DNA of 64,000 bases from NCBI GenBank assembly GCA_937960435.1, contig CALGPN010000009.1, positions 1 through 64,000 of the forward strand, in the 5' to 3' direction. A model generated the notes under the pieces. It was not told the origin of the DNA. It saw only the letters and a list, made by a program, of their open reading frames with translations, and did not search any database. Of the stretch, positions 1-7,374 are shown piece after piece (position 1 is the first letter of the stretch; each line of letters starts with the position of its first letter). This DNA is from an uncultured Desulfosoma sp. (GTDB taxonomy: Bacteria; Desulfobacterota; Syntrophobacteria; Syntrophobacterales; DSM-9756). The position numbers were made by a program, and so were the translations under genes.

Positions 1-14
1 GTCCTTGATTTTCT

Positions 15-91
<77 letters not shown>

Positions 92-155
92 CCAACGAGC
101 AATCCTATATAGCCCGGGGATCCGGGGAAGTCAAGGGCCTCCCTTCGGCTCGGCT

Positions 156-752
156 CTACAAGACCCCTTTGGAGCTGGGAACGGCCCTGCGGCGAGGGTC
201 CTGCCGGACCGCTTCGTCCAAAGCCCGCCCGAAGGCCTTGAAGACGGCCTCCAGAATGTGGTGGGAGTTGTCGCCGTAAGGGACGAGGATGTGGGCCGTG
301 ATCCCCCCGTGCTGACACACGGCGCGAAAGAATTCGGGAGCCAGCTCGGTTTCGAAAGAACCGACCCGTTCGGCGAGGCCCGGCAGCCGCCACACGAGAT
401 ACGGCCGGTTGGAAAGATCCAGGCTCACCTGGGCCATGGCCTCATCCATGGGAACGAAGGCTGTGCCGTAGCGTCGGATACCCCTCCGGTCCCCCAGGGC
501 CTCGGAAAGGGCCTGCCCCAGCGTGATGCCCACATCCTCCACCGTGTGATGGCCGTCCACCTCCAAATCGCCTTGGGCCCGAACGGTGAGGTCGAAAAAA
601 CCGTGAACGGCCCACAAGGTGAGCATGTGGTCGAAAAAAGGAAGGCCCGTGTCCACCTCCGCCGTGCCTGTGCCGTCAAGGACAAGTTGGACGGCCACGG
701 CTGTTTCCCGGGTTTTCCGTTCCACCGTCGCCCGGCGTGATTCCGTTTCCAT
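156..752 (-). CDS. hisB: Imidazoleglycerol-phosphate dehydratase
   Basis: This is the sixth enzyme of histidine biosynthesis, a cytoplasmic manganese enzyme that dehydrates imidazole glycerol phosphate. The 198-residue length fits the monofunctional family. Metal-binding signatures are visible in order: FFDHML near residue 40, DGHHTVEDVGI near 66, MDEAMAQ near 102, CQHGGITAH near 145 and GDNSHHILEA near 160. The ATG at 752 is preceded by GGAG with a 5-nt gap. The gene stands alone on this strand between the tRNA and a divergent gene; no other his gene is in view. There is no N-terminal phosphatase domain of the enterobacterial bifunctional type. Confidence 0.96.
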   Translation of the reverse strand: METESRRATVERKTRETAVAVQLVLDGTGTAEVDTGLPFFDHMLTLWAVHGFFDLTVRAQGDLEVDGHHTVEDVGITLGQALSEALGDRRGIRRYGTAFVPMDEAMAQVSLDLSNRPYLVWRLPGLAERVGSFETELAPEFFRAVCQHGGITAHILVPYGDNSHHILEAVFKAFGRALDEAVRQDPRRRAVPSSKGVL

Positions 753-1088
753 GGGAACTCCTTTGCGCGAGACGCTGCGCTCAAAAAAACGTCCATGAGG
801 GTGAACCGACGCTGATCCAACGGGCCGCCGACCGACTCTTGGGCCTTTTCGATCCCGAAACGTTCGGGCCGGCGGGCGCTCTCATGGACGGTCTTTGTCC
901 CCGTGCGGCGTTATTGTATAAAGGCTTTGTCCAGGCGTGTAAACCATGAGACGAAAGGCCCGCCCGCACGGCTTGCCGGAAATTCCAAAGCGCGCTAAGG
1001 TGCACCAAAGGCGCAGCGCGCGCCTTCCCCGCGGCGCCCGCGCGCCGAAACTCGAGGTGTGCCATAACCTGCAGAGGGAGGACCGAGC
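753..1088. other. Divergent intergenic region
   Basis: These 336 bases separate hisB (minus) from the CMD-family gene (plus). Apart from the hisB promoter candidate, I see a TATAAA at 917-922 on the plus strand with no good -35 partner, and a purine-rich GGGAGG just before the ATG at 1089. Short open frames here have no recognisable product and no ribosome-binding site. Confidence 0.5.
915..943 (-). promoter_or_regulatory. Putative sigma-70 promoter for hisB
   Basis: Read on the minus strand, TTTACA (943-938) is separated by exactly 17 bp from TATACA (920-915). This predicts a start near 908 and a leader of about 155 nt before hisB. The match is 5 of 6 to the -35 consensus and 4 of 6 to the -10 consensus. 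It was found by eye and is not proven. Confidence 0.45.
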
Positions 1089-1424
1089 ATGGCCGAAGAA
1101 AAAGTCCCACGTTGGTATACCACCGTTCGGGAAAAATACCCGGGCGTCATGGCCGCTTTGGACCAATTGGGCATCGCCGTTCGCCGCGAAGGGCCCCTGG
1201 ACCACAAAACGGCCCACCTGGTGCAACTGGCGGCGGCCGCAGCCATCCGTTCCGAAGGGGCCGTGCACAGCCACACCCGTCGAGCGCTCAGGGCCGGGGC
1301 CACCCGGGAGGAAGTGCTGCATGCCTTGGTGCTTCTGGTGAGCACCATCGGTTTCCCCTCGGTGTCCGCGGCCCTCAGCTGGGCCCATGAGGAACTGGAA
1401 AAGACGCCCCAAGAAAACGTCTGA
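1089..1424 (+). CDS. Carboxymuconolactone decarboxylase (CMD)/AhpD-like family protein
   Basis: This is a 111-residue all-helical protein of the CMD family. The core SEGAVHSHTRRALRAGATREEVLHALVLL (residues about 55-85) matches the family's central helix pair, followed by a conserved small-residue stretch. In AhpD-type members the motif is E-x-x-C-x-x-C/H and supports peroxide reduction. Here both cysteines are missing (E-G-A-V-H-S-H), so thiol peroxidase activity is unlikely; only the histidines remain. A GGGAGG sits upstream of the ATG. The gene lies just before glgB, but nothing suggests a shared pathway. The exact function is unknown. Confidence 0.8.
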   Translation: MAEEKVPRWYTTVREKYPGVMAALDQLGIAVRREGPLDHKTAHLVQLAAAAAIRSEGAVHSHTRRALRAGATREEVLHALVLLVSTIGFPSVSAALSWAHEELEKTPQENV

Positions 1425-1536
1425 GCCCGATTGTCCCCCGGGGGGGATGCCGGCCTCGCACCGTGAACCCACCGGGCCGGGGCGCCGGAGCGACGCGGCA
1501 TGAGGGCGGTCGATCGAGAGAGCGCGAAGAGACGGG

Positions 1537-3465
1537 ATGCGGAACATGAGCGAAAGTGAGTGGCGATTTTTCAGCGATTTCGACGTCTATCTGTGGAAAC
1601 AGGGCAGTCATTACCGATCGTGGGAAAAAATGGGCGCCCACCCGTGCCGCATGAACGGCGCGGACGGCGTCCATTTCGCCGTCTGGGCTCCCAACGCGGA
1701 AAAGGTTTCCGTGGTGGGGGATTTCAACGGTTGGGACGAGGCGGCCCACCCTCTGGAATGCTTCGGGGACACGGGCATCTGGAAAGGGTTCATTGCCGGG
1801 ATCGGCCCGGGGACGCTTTACAAATACGCCATCACGTCGCGCGTCAACGGCTATCGGGTCCTGAAGGCCGACCCCTATGCCTTCTTTTCCGAAAAACGGC
1901 CGGGCACGGCCTCCATCGTCTGGGACATCACTGGCTACCCGTGGCAGGACGGGGCCTGGATGAAATCCCGCAAAACGGTCAACTCGCGCTCGGCCCCCAT
2001 GGCCGTCTACGAAGTCCATCTGGGATCCTGGATGCGGGTGGCCGAAGAGGAAAACCGTTGGCTCACGTACCGTGAACTGGCCCCGCGCCTGGCGGCCTAC
2101 GTCTGGGAGATGGGCTTTACGCACGTGGAGCTCCTGCCCGTGACCGAACACCCCTTCGATGCCTCCTGGGGCTACCAGACCACGGGCTATTTCGCCCCCA
2201 CGAGCCGCTTCGGTACCCCACAGGATTTCATGTTCTTCGTCGACACCCTCCACCAGAACGGCATCGGGGTGTTCGTCGATTGGGTGCCGGCCCATTTTCC
2301 CACGGACGAACACGGCCTGGGCTACTTCGACGGCACCCACCTCTATGAACACGCCGACCCGCGCCAAGGCTTCCATACGGACTGGAAATCCTTCATCTAC
2401 AACTTCGGGCGAAACGAAGTGGTCAATTTTCTCATCTCCAGCGCCCTGTTCTGGCTCGACGTCTACCACGTGGACGGTCTGCGCGTGGACGCCGTGGCTT
2501 CCATGCTGTATTTGGACTATTCGCGCCGGGACGGCGAATGGATCCCCAACCGCTACGGGGGCAACGAAAACCTGGAAGCCATCGCCTTTCTGCGCCGCTT
2601 CAACGAGATGGTCTATCGGGAACACCCGGACACGGTGACCATCGCCGAGGAATCCACGGCCTGGCCCATGGTCTCGCGCCCTACCTACCTCGGCGGGTTG
2701 GGTTTCGGGTTCAAGTGGAACATGGGCTGGATGCACGACACCCTGCTCTACATGAGCAAGGATCCCGTCCACCGCAAGTATCACCACAATCTCTTGACCT
2801 TCAGTTTGCTCTACGCCTTTTCGGAAAATTTCATCCTGCCCTTTTCCCACGACGAAGTGGTCCACGGCAAAGCGTCCATGCTGGCCAAGATGCCCGGGGA
2901 TTTGTGGCAAAAGTTCGCCAACCTCCGGCTGCTCTACGGCTACATGTACGGCCATCCCGGAAAGAAACTCCTCTTTATGGGCGGGGAATTCGGCCAATGG
3001 GCCGAATGGAACCACGACGGCCAGCTGGACTGGGCTCTCCTGGAACACGAAAGCCACCGTGGCCTGCAAAAGTGGGTGCAGGACCTCAACCGGCTTCTGC
3101 GCACCGAGCCGGCTCTTTACGCCCTGGACAACGAACCCCAGGGCTTCGAGTGGATCGACTGCAACGACAGCGACCAAAGCACCTTGGTTTTCCTTCGCCG
3201 CGGGCGAAAGGAAGAAGACATTGTGGTCTGCGCCATGAATTTCACCCCCGTGCCCCGGTTCCCCTACCGGATCGGGGTGCCCTTCGGCGGGCACTGGAAA
3301 GAGCTTTTAAACAGCGACGCCGCCGTCTACGGCGGCAGCGGCTTGGGCAATCTGGGCGGAGTCAAGGCGGACCCCGACCCCTATCACGGAAGACCCTATT
3401 CGCTGAGCATCACCTTGCCGCCCCTGGCGGCGGTATTCTTTAAACCGGACAAGGCTACCCCGTGA
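1537..3465 (+). CDS. glgB: 1,4-alpha-glucan branching enzyme (GH13)
   Basis: This cytoplasmic enzyme makes alpha-1,6 branches in glycogen. The 642-residue protein has an N-terminal CBM48 region (residues about 35-120, [22 protein letters not shown]) and a GH13 barrel. Visible catalytic signatures are [18 protein letters not shown] (nucleophile Asp), the acid/base Glu in TIAEEST, and SHDEVVHGK with the transition-state Asp. An all-beta C-terminal domain follows. It has the shorter N-terminus of the roughly 640-residue class. The start may be 1537 or the in-frame ATG at 1546; neither has a strong ribosome-binding site. No glgA, glgC or glgP is nearby. Confidence 0.97.
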   Translation: MRNMSESEWRFFSDFDVYLWKQGSHYRSWEKMGAHPCRMNGADGVHFAVWAPNAEKVSVVGDFNGWDEAAHPLECFGDTGIWKGFIAGIGPGTLYKYAITSRVNGYRVLKADPYAFFSEKRPGTASIVWDITGYPWQDGAWMKSRKTVNSRSAPMAVYEVHLGSWMRVAEEENRWLTYRELAPRLAAYVWEMGFTHVELLPVTEHPFDASWGYQTTGYFAPTSRFGTPQDFMFFVDTLHQNGIGVFVDWVPAHFPTDEHGLGYFDGTHLYEHADPRQGFHTDWKSFIYNFGRNEVVNFLISSALFWLDVYHVDGLRVDAVASMLYLDYSRRDGEWIPNRYGGNENLEAIAFLRRFNEMVYREHPDTVTIAEESTAWPMVSRPTYLGGLGFGFKWNMGWMHDTLLYMSKDPVHRKYHHNLLTFSLLYAFSENFILPFSHDEVVHGKASMLAKMPGDLWQKFANLRLLYGYMYGHPGKKLLFMGGEFGQWAEWNHDGQLDWALLEHESHRGLQKWVQDLNRLLRTEPALYALDNEPQGFEWIDCNDSDQSTLVFLRRGRKEEDIVVCAMNFTPVPRFPYRIGVPFGGHWKELLNSDAAVYGGSGLGNLGGVKADPDPYHGRPYSLSITLPPLAAVFFKPDKATP

Positions 3466-3609
3466 CCCCGGGGGGACGCCTCCGGCGAGCAGACGGTCTT
3501 TCCTCACGATTTTTGAAGACCCCGGCGGGTCCTCATAAGATTGCAGGAAGGCGTGGGAGGGGGGCGATTGACACATCCACTCTTCGGAAAGTGAGGGGGA
3601 TAGGGCTCC

Positions 3610-5043
3610 GTGGCGTCGACACGAAGGGCATTGATTTCGGGACTTTTTCGGCATCCTGTGGAATGCGCCGCCGTTTTTAACGATCTTCCCGACGCCCTCG
3701 TGTTTCTGTCGCCGGATCGACGGGTCCTCTACCTCAATCGGGCGGCGGAGGTGCTCACGGGACTGAGCGACCCGGAGGCTCGCGGTCTTCCGTGCCGGCA
3801 CGTGGTGCGCAGCAACATGTGCTCCGCCCAATGCCCCGTGGACGATGTGGCCCGAGATGCGGGGCCCGTGTGCCGGCAGGCCGATGTGATCAACCGAGAC
3901 CGGCAGCGTGTGCCCGTTCGCCTCTGCTGCGTCACCCTTCGAGACCTCCGCGGGGCGGTCGTCGGCTTCATGGAGGTTCTCGAAGATCTGCGACCCTTCG
4001 AGGCGCTGGAGACCCGCAAGGGGCAGGCGTATCAGTTCGGCGGCATCGTCGGGCGAAGCCCGGCCATGGAACGCCTTTTCGCCGTTCTTCCGGGCATCGC
4101 CCAGACGGACTCATCGGTTCTCATCACAGGGGAGACGGGCACCGGAAAGGACTTTTTGGCGGAAGCCATTCATCAGTTGTCCGCTCGCTCCAAAGGGCCC
4201 TTCGTGAAAGTCAACTGCGGGGCTTTGCCGGAAACCCTTTTGGAATCGGAACTGTTCGGGCACCAAAAAGGGGCCTTTACGGGCGCGACCGAAAACAAGC
4301 CCGGGCGATTCCGCCTCGCCCACAACGGCACGCTTTTCCTCACGGAAATCGGCGATCTGCCTTTGCCGCTCCAGGTCAAACTCCTCACCTTCTTGGACGA
4401 TCACGTGATCTACCCTCTGGGGTCCACCAAGGGCATCCGTGTCGATGTGCGGATCATCGCGGCGACCCACAGGGATCTTCAGGACATGGTGCGGGAAGGC
4501 AAATTCCGCCAGGATTTGCTTTACCGGTTGAACGTGGTGCGCGTGCACATCCCGCCGCTTCGGGAAAGGGGAGAAGACGTCCGGCTGCTGATGGATCACT
4601 TTCTGGCCGCCTTCGTTTCCGATTTTCATAAGCAGATCAAAGGATTTTCCAAAGACGCCCTGAAATGCCTCCTGGACTACCCCTATCCCGGAAACGTCCG
4701 GGAATTGAAAAACATTATCGAGTACGCGGTCAATGTGTGCCAGGAAGAAACGATCCAGATGCACCATCTGCCGTCTTATGTGACCGAAATTTCGGTGAAG
4801 GCTGCGGGGCCGTCGCCGGAGGTTCGGGAACGGGATGGGGGGGAGGTTTTGCCGGAGGAAGCGCTCGGCGCCGGGGTGGGCAAAGGGGTGAGCTGGGGAG
4901 TGATGGAGCGGCGGCTGATTCTGGACGCCCTGGTGCGGGCCAAGGGACGGCGCGGCCGGGCCGCTCAGATTCTGGGCTGGGGCCGTTCGACCCTGTGGCG
5001 GAAAATGAAGCAGCACGGCCTCATGGACGGGGACGAAGGTTAA
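3610..5043 (+). CDS. PAS-domain sigma-54-dependent activator, altered Walker B
   Basis: The product is a 477-residue enhancer-binding protein. A PAS domain (about 15-125) carries Cys62, Cys71 and Cys75 in a CRHVVRSNMCSAQCP arrangement, suggesting redox or metal sensing. The AAA+ domain (about 145-385) has GETGTGKD, an intact GAFTGA sigma-54 loop and an arginine finger region (FRQDLLYRLNVV). A Fis-type HTH closes the protein (about 435-475). The Walker B reads FLTEIGD: Thr245 replaces the usual Mg-coordinating Asp, while Glu246 is kept. The start is the GTG at 3610 behind a GGGGG-rich site. It directly precedes a NifX-like gene and a sigma-54 promoter. Confidence 0.93.
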   Translation: MASTRRALISGLFRHPVECAAVFNDLPDALVFLSPDRRVLYLNRAAEVLTGLSDPEARGLPCRHVVRSNMCSAQCPVDDVARDAGPVCRQADVINRDRQRVPVRLCCVTLRDLRGAVVGFMEVLEDLRPFEALETRKGQAYQFGGIVGRSPAMERLFAVLPGIAQTDSSVLITGETGTGKDFLAEAIHQLSARSKGPFVKVNCGALPETLLESELFGHQKGAFTGATENKPGRFRLAHNGTLFLTEIGDLPLPLQVKLLTFLDDHVIYPLGSTKGIRVDVRIIAATHRDLQDMVREGKFRQDLLYRLNVVRVHIPPLRERGEDVRLLMDHFLAAFVSDFHKQIKGFSKDALKCLLDYPYPGNVRELKNIIEYAVNVCQEETIQMHHLPSYVTEISVKAAGPSPEVRERDGGEVLPEEALGAGVGKGVSWGVMERRLILDALVRAKGRRGRAAQILGWGRSTLWRKMKQHGLMDGDEG

Positions 5044-5065
5044 GCGCCTGAAAGAGAGTTGTAAA

Positions 5066-5413
5066 ATGCGCCGGGTCGTCATTCCGGTTCGCGAGACGGA
5101 AGTGGCCCCACGGTTCGATCTCGCCGCGGAAGTGTGGATCGGGCTCCAGGGTCCCGAGGGTTCCTTCGTGGAGGAAAGGACGGTGGTGTTGCCGCAGGCG
5201 TCGGCGGATCACCTCTGTCAACTGATCCTTTCCGAGGGGGCCCAGGTGCTTGTGTGCGGCGGCATCGAACAGAAGTACTACGAGTACCTGGTCTGGAAAA
5301 AAGTGCGGGTCTACGACGGGGTGATCGCCACCTTGGCGTCGGCCAAAAAAGCCCTGGAAGAAGGGACGTTGACCCCCGGGGCCATCCTCATGGCGCGGCA
5401 TTTCACGGGCTAG
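5066..5413 (+). CDS. NifX/NifB C-terminal-like (dinitrogenase Fe-Mo cofactor biosynthesis) protein
   Basis: This is a 115-residue single-domain protein. The N-terminus (RRVVIPVRETEVAPRFDLAAEVWI) and the VLVCGGIEQKYYEYLVWKKVRVYDGV segment are characteristic of the ribonuclease-H-like NifX/NafY/NifB-C fold that binds Fe-S cofactors or their precursors. No nif structural genes are in the window, so a role in nitrogenase is not implied; such domains are common in sulfate reducers. It lies 22 bases downstream of the activator gene, probably in the same transcript. The ribosome-binding site is weak (AGAGAG). Confidence 0.85.
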   Translation: MRRVVIPVRETEVAPRFDLAAEVWIGLQGPEGSFVEERTVVLPQASADHLCQLILSEGAQVLVCGGIEQKYYEYLVWKKVRVYDGVIATLASAKKALEEGTLTPGAILMARHFTG

Positions 5414-5459
5414 GAAGGGGCGTTCCAAAGGGCGGAGCTCATCGGTGAAGAGGGGTTGA

Positions 5460-5530
5460 GGGCGGGCACAAGGCCCGCCCCGACAGACGGTCGTGTGGCC
5501 CCCTGGAATAGGCGGGCGGGGGACCGCCCG
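5460..5530. repeat. Two GC-rich hairpins (REP-like or terminator-like)
   Basis: Two perfect stems follow the NifX-like gene. The first is GGGCGGGC (5460-5467) with GCCCGCCC (5473-5480), loop ACAAG. The second is CGGGCGG (5513-5519) with CCGCCCG (5524-5530), loop of 4. Neither has a T run, so they look like dispersed intergenic palindromes or Rho-independent-like stems without a U tract. Confidence 0.6.
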
Positions 5531-5542
5531 GCAATCAAGGGT

Positions 5543-5607
5543 GTTTCATAATGTCTCATAAGGTTTTCTTTGTCGGCCTGAGTTAAAGTCTCATATTGTC
5601 TCATATG
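5543..5607. promoter_or_regulatory. Tandem GTCTCATA repeats, candidate enhancer for the sigma-54 promoter
   Basis: Four 8-mers occur in two pairs: GTTTCATA at 5543, then GTCTCATA at 5553, 5588 and 5598. Within each pair the units are exactly 10 bp apart, and the two pairs start 45 bp apart. They lie about 92-156 bp upstream of the start predicted from the -24/-12 element at 5673, the usual position of activator enhancer sites. They are direct repeats rather than palindromes. Confidence 0.6.
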
Positions 5608-5672
5608 GTGTGGTGCGCTCCGACGCCCCTCCCGTGTCTCTAAAATCTCTTGAAATCCCAAGACATTCTTTC

Positions 5673-5688
5673 TGGCACTTTTTGTGCA
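5673..5688 (+). promoter_or_regulatory. Putative sigma-54 (-24/-12) promoter
   Basis: The sequence CTGGCACTTTTTGTGCA has the -24 GG at 5674-5675 and the -12 GC at 5686-5687, with the required 10 bases between. The -24 half is perfect (TGGCAC); the -12 half is GTGC instead of TTGC. The predicted transcription start is near 5699. The first good gene downstream is the degenerate receiver at 5880. Confidence 0.7.
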
Positions 5689-5879
5689 AATTTCCCGCGC
5701 CCGTGAGGCGGGCCTCATCGCGTGCCCGACTTCACAAAAAGGCCATGGTGCACCGGAAAAGAAAAGTGAGGGATCATGCGACGACGGCGGTCTTTTCCCA
5801 AGGAGGCGGCGCGGCGGCGAACGCGTCGTGCCCAAGGGTTCGTGGTGCCGTCCAGGTCTCAGCGGCCGGTTTGGGGATC

Positions 5880-6419
5880 ATGAAAGGGTGCGTGCTGGTG
5901 GTGGCTTCGGAAGAAGGCTTTCGGGCAGGCCTCACGGCGCGGCTCCGCCAAGACGGGTATCGCGTCGTGGATGCTGCGGATCAAGTGGAAGCCATGGGGC
6001 TTTTGGACGCCCAACCTGTGGACGCCGTGGTGTGGCACTGCGTGGCCAACGACGGGTGGGGCTGGATCCTTTTGGATCATGTGCGCGGGCTTCCTCAGCC
6101 GCCCCCGGTGATCCTTTTGGTCCCCAAAGGTCAGGTGGAGCACGGTATCGAAGGGATGCGGCGCGGCGCCTTCGATGACCTGCTCATCCCTTTTGCCTGG
6201 GAGAGTCTCAAAGAAAAGGTGGCGGCGGCGCTGCGGGCCGCGCGCACGGCCGCCAAGAAGAAGAAAACGGGGAGGCCGAGCGGGGAAGAGGCCGCGGCGG
6301 CGGAAGCTAGTGCCGAAGCCGCTTCCCCGGAAAAAGGGCGGCGTTCCCCGGAATCGTCGCGGTCCAAGGCGGTCAAAAAAGGACGATCAAAAGCAAAAGA
6401 GGGCGAAAGCGAGGCCTAG
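5880..6419 (+). CDS. Degenerate receiver-domain protein with Lys/Ala/Glu-rich tail
   Basis: The protein has 179 residues. Residues 1-120 have the response-regulator receiver pattern (MKGCVLVVASEEGFRAGLTARLRQDGY ... MRRGAFDDLLIPFAWESL). The phospho-accepting Asp position is His53 (DAVVWHC), and the conserved switch Lys before Pro is Ile, so it cannot be phosphorylated normally. Residues about 120-179 are low-complexity and basic/acidic (AAKKKKTGRPS, KAVKKGRSKAKEGE), resembling histone H1- or AlgP-like DNA-binding tails. The ATG at 5880 follows TTGGGGATC. It lies behind a sigma-54 promoter. I infer a pseudo-receiver that may bind DNA or a protein partner; the function is unknown. Confidence 0.75.
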   Translation: MKGCVLVVASEEGFRAGLTARLRQDGYRVVDAADQVEAMGLLDAQPVDAVVWHCVANDGWGWILLDHVRGLPQPPPVILLVPKGQVEHGIEGMRRGAFDDLLIPFAWESLKEKVAAALRAARTAAKKKKTGRPSGEEAAAAEASAEAASPEKGRRSPESSRSKAVKKGRSKAKEGESEA

Positions 6420-6789
6420 AGGGGGCTGCCGGGACGAGGTGCACGGTGCCCCATTTCGTGACCAACGCTGCGAGACACACCACCGAGGCCGGAGATGGGC
6501 GACAATGGGTGCCGGGCACCGGAGACGAGGCGTGTCGCATGGCGAAATCAGGCGTTGTGGAAGACGCCGTGGGGGGCGGCGACGTTCGCACCGCTCGGCG
6601 AATCCATGACGAAGACGGCACGGACGGATGCGGAGGGGGGTGAGAAAGGTGTATGGAATTATGGTATGGGAGTGCAGCGCACAAACGAAAGCATGAAGAT
6701 GGCCTGTGTCGGGCGGCTATGGACGCCGTGGTCGAGCGCAGAGGATGGAAGCCTGTCTTTGCGTTGTTTTTGCGGATGAGGAGGATGCT
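6420..6789. other. Intergenic region of 370 bases
   Basis: No convincing gene is seen. A 65-codon frame at 6446-6643 has no ribosome-binding site and a composition typical of chance frames in GC-rich DNA. A -24/-12-like match near 6699 (TGGCCTG with GGGC) is too weak to call. The true ribosome-binding site of the next gene (AGGAGG, 6779-6784) is at the end. Confidence 0.5.
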
Positions 6790-7344
6790 GTGAGCGTGGA
6801 GACGGTCAAGGACCTGATGGTTCCCATTGAAGAGTATGCCTGTGTTTCCGAGGAGGCCACACTCTACGAAGCGGTTTTGGCCTTGGAGGAAGTGCAAAAG
6901 AAGCCCACGACCCGGGCGTATAAACATCGCGCCGTTTTGGTCTGCAATGCCGCCGGAAAAGTTGTGGGCAAGGTGAGTCAGCTGGACGTCTTGCGGGCGC
7001 TAGAGCCCAAATTCAAGAATCTGGGCGGCGTGGGGCTTCTTGGGCGTTTCGGCCTAGGGCCCGACGTAATCAAAATCATCACGAAAGAACTGTCCATTCT
7101 GGAAAAACCTCTCAACGACTTGTGCAAGAAAGCGGCCAGGATCCGCGTGCGGGACATCATGCACAGCCCCAGCACGGGGGAATTTGTCCCGGAGACGGCG
7201 GGGCTGAATGAAGCCATCCAGCTGTTGGTGCTGGGTCCCCACCAGTCCTTGCTCGTGACGCGAGGCGATGCCATTGTGGGGATCTTGCGTCTGAGCGATG
7301 TCTATGTGGAAGTCAGCGAACGCATCAAAGCGTGTCCGATATAG
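6790..7344 (+). CDS. CBS-domain protein next to an anion transporter
   Basis: This 184-residue soluble protein has two CBS motifs. The first (residues about 5-75, VKDLMVPIEEYACVSEEATLYEAV ... VVGKVSQLDVLRAL) and the second (about 118-178, VRDIMHSPSTGEFVPETAGLNEAI ... IVGILRLSDVY) are separated by a 40-residue helical insert. CBS pairs usually sense adenine nucleotides. The GTG at 6790 is chosen because AGGAGG precedes it by 5 nt; the frame is open further upstream without a signal. The DASS transporter begins 30 bases downstream, so it probably senses energy state for the same uptake function. Confidence 0.88.
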   Translation: MSVETVKDLMVPIEEYACVSEEATLYEAVLALEEVQKKPTTRAYKHRAVLVCNAAGKVVGKVSQLDVLRALEPKFKNLGGVGLLGRFGLGPDVIKIITKELSILEKPLNDLCKKAARIRVRDIMHSPSTGEFVPETAGLNEAIQLLVLGPHQSLLVTRGDAIVGILRLSDVYVEVSERIKACPI

Positions 7345-7374
7345 TGGACGGGTGAAGAATCACGGAGGATGAAC

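Larger units (their letters stand above)
5414..5879. other. Regulatory intergenic region of 466 bases
   Basis: This gap holds the two hairpins, the four tandem repeats and the sigma-54 promoter described separately. An open frame from 5610 runs in phase with the gene at 5880, but it begins upstream of the promoter and its translated part resembles no protein. An in-frame ATG at 5745 has no ribosome-binding site. Confidence 0.6.

Noticed and set aside
1375-3294. 639-codon open frame on the minus strand
   Set aside because: It lies antisense to glgB, whose product matches its family along the full length. Long antisense frames are expected in GC-rich coding DNA; no ribosome-binding site or recognisable domain.
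5066-5413. Evidence of a nitrogen-fixation region (also 52396-52776)
   Set aside because: NifX-like domains occur in many non-fixers, and no nifHDK, nifEN or nifB gene is in the window.
5543-5607. CRISPR-like repeats
   Set aside because: Units are only 8-10 bp with 10- and 35-bp steps and there are no cas genes; regulatory repeats are a better fit.
6446-6643. 65-codon frame before the CBS gene
   Set aside because: No ribosome-binding site, low-complexity translation and no clear gene boundaries.
6699-6714. Possible sigma-54 element TGGCCTG...GGGC
   Set aside because: The GG-N10-GC spacing is right, but the -12 half is GGGC and the -24 half has two mismatches; a chance match in GC-rich DNA is likely.
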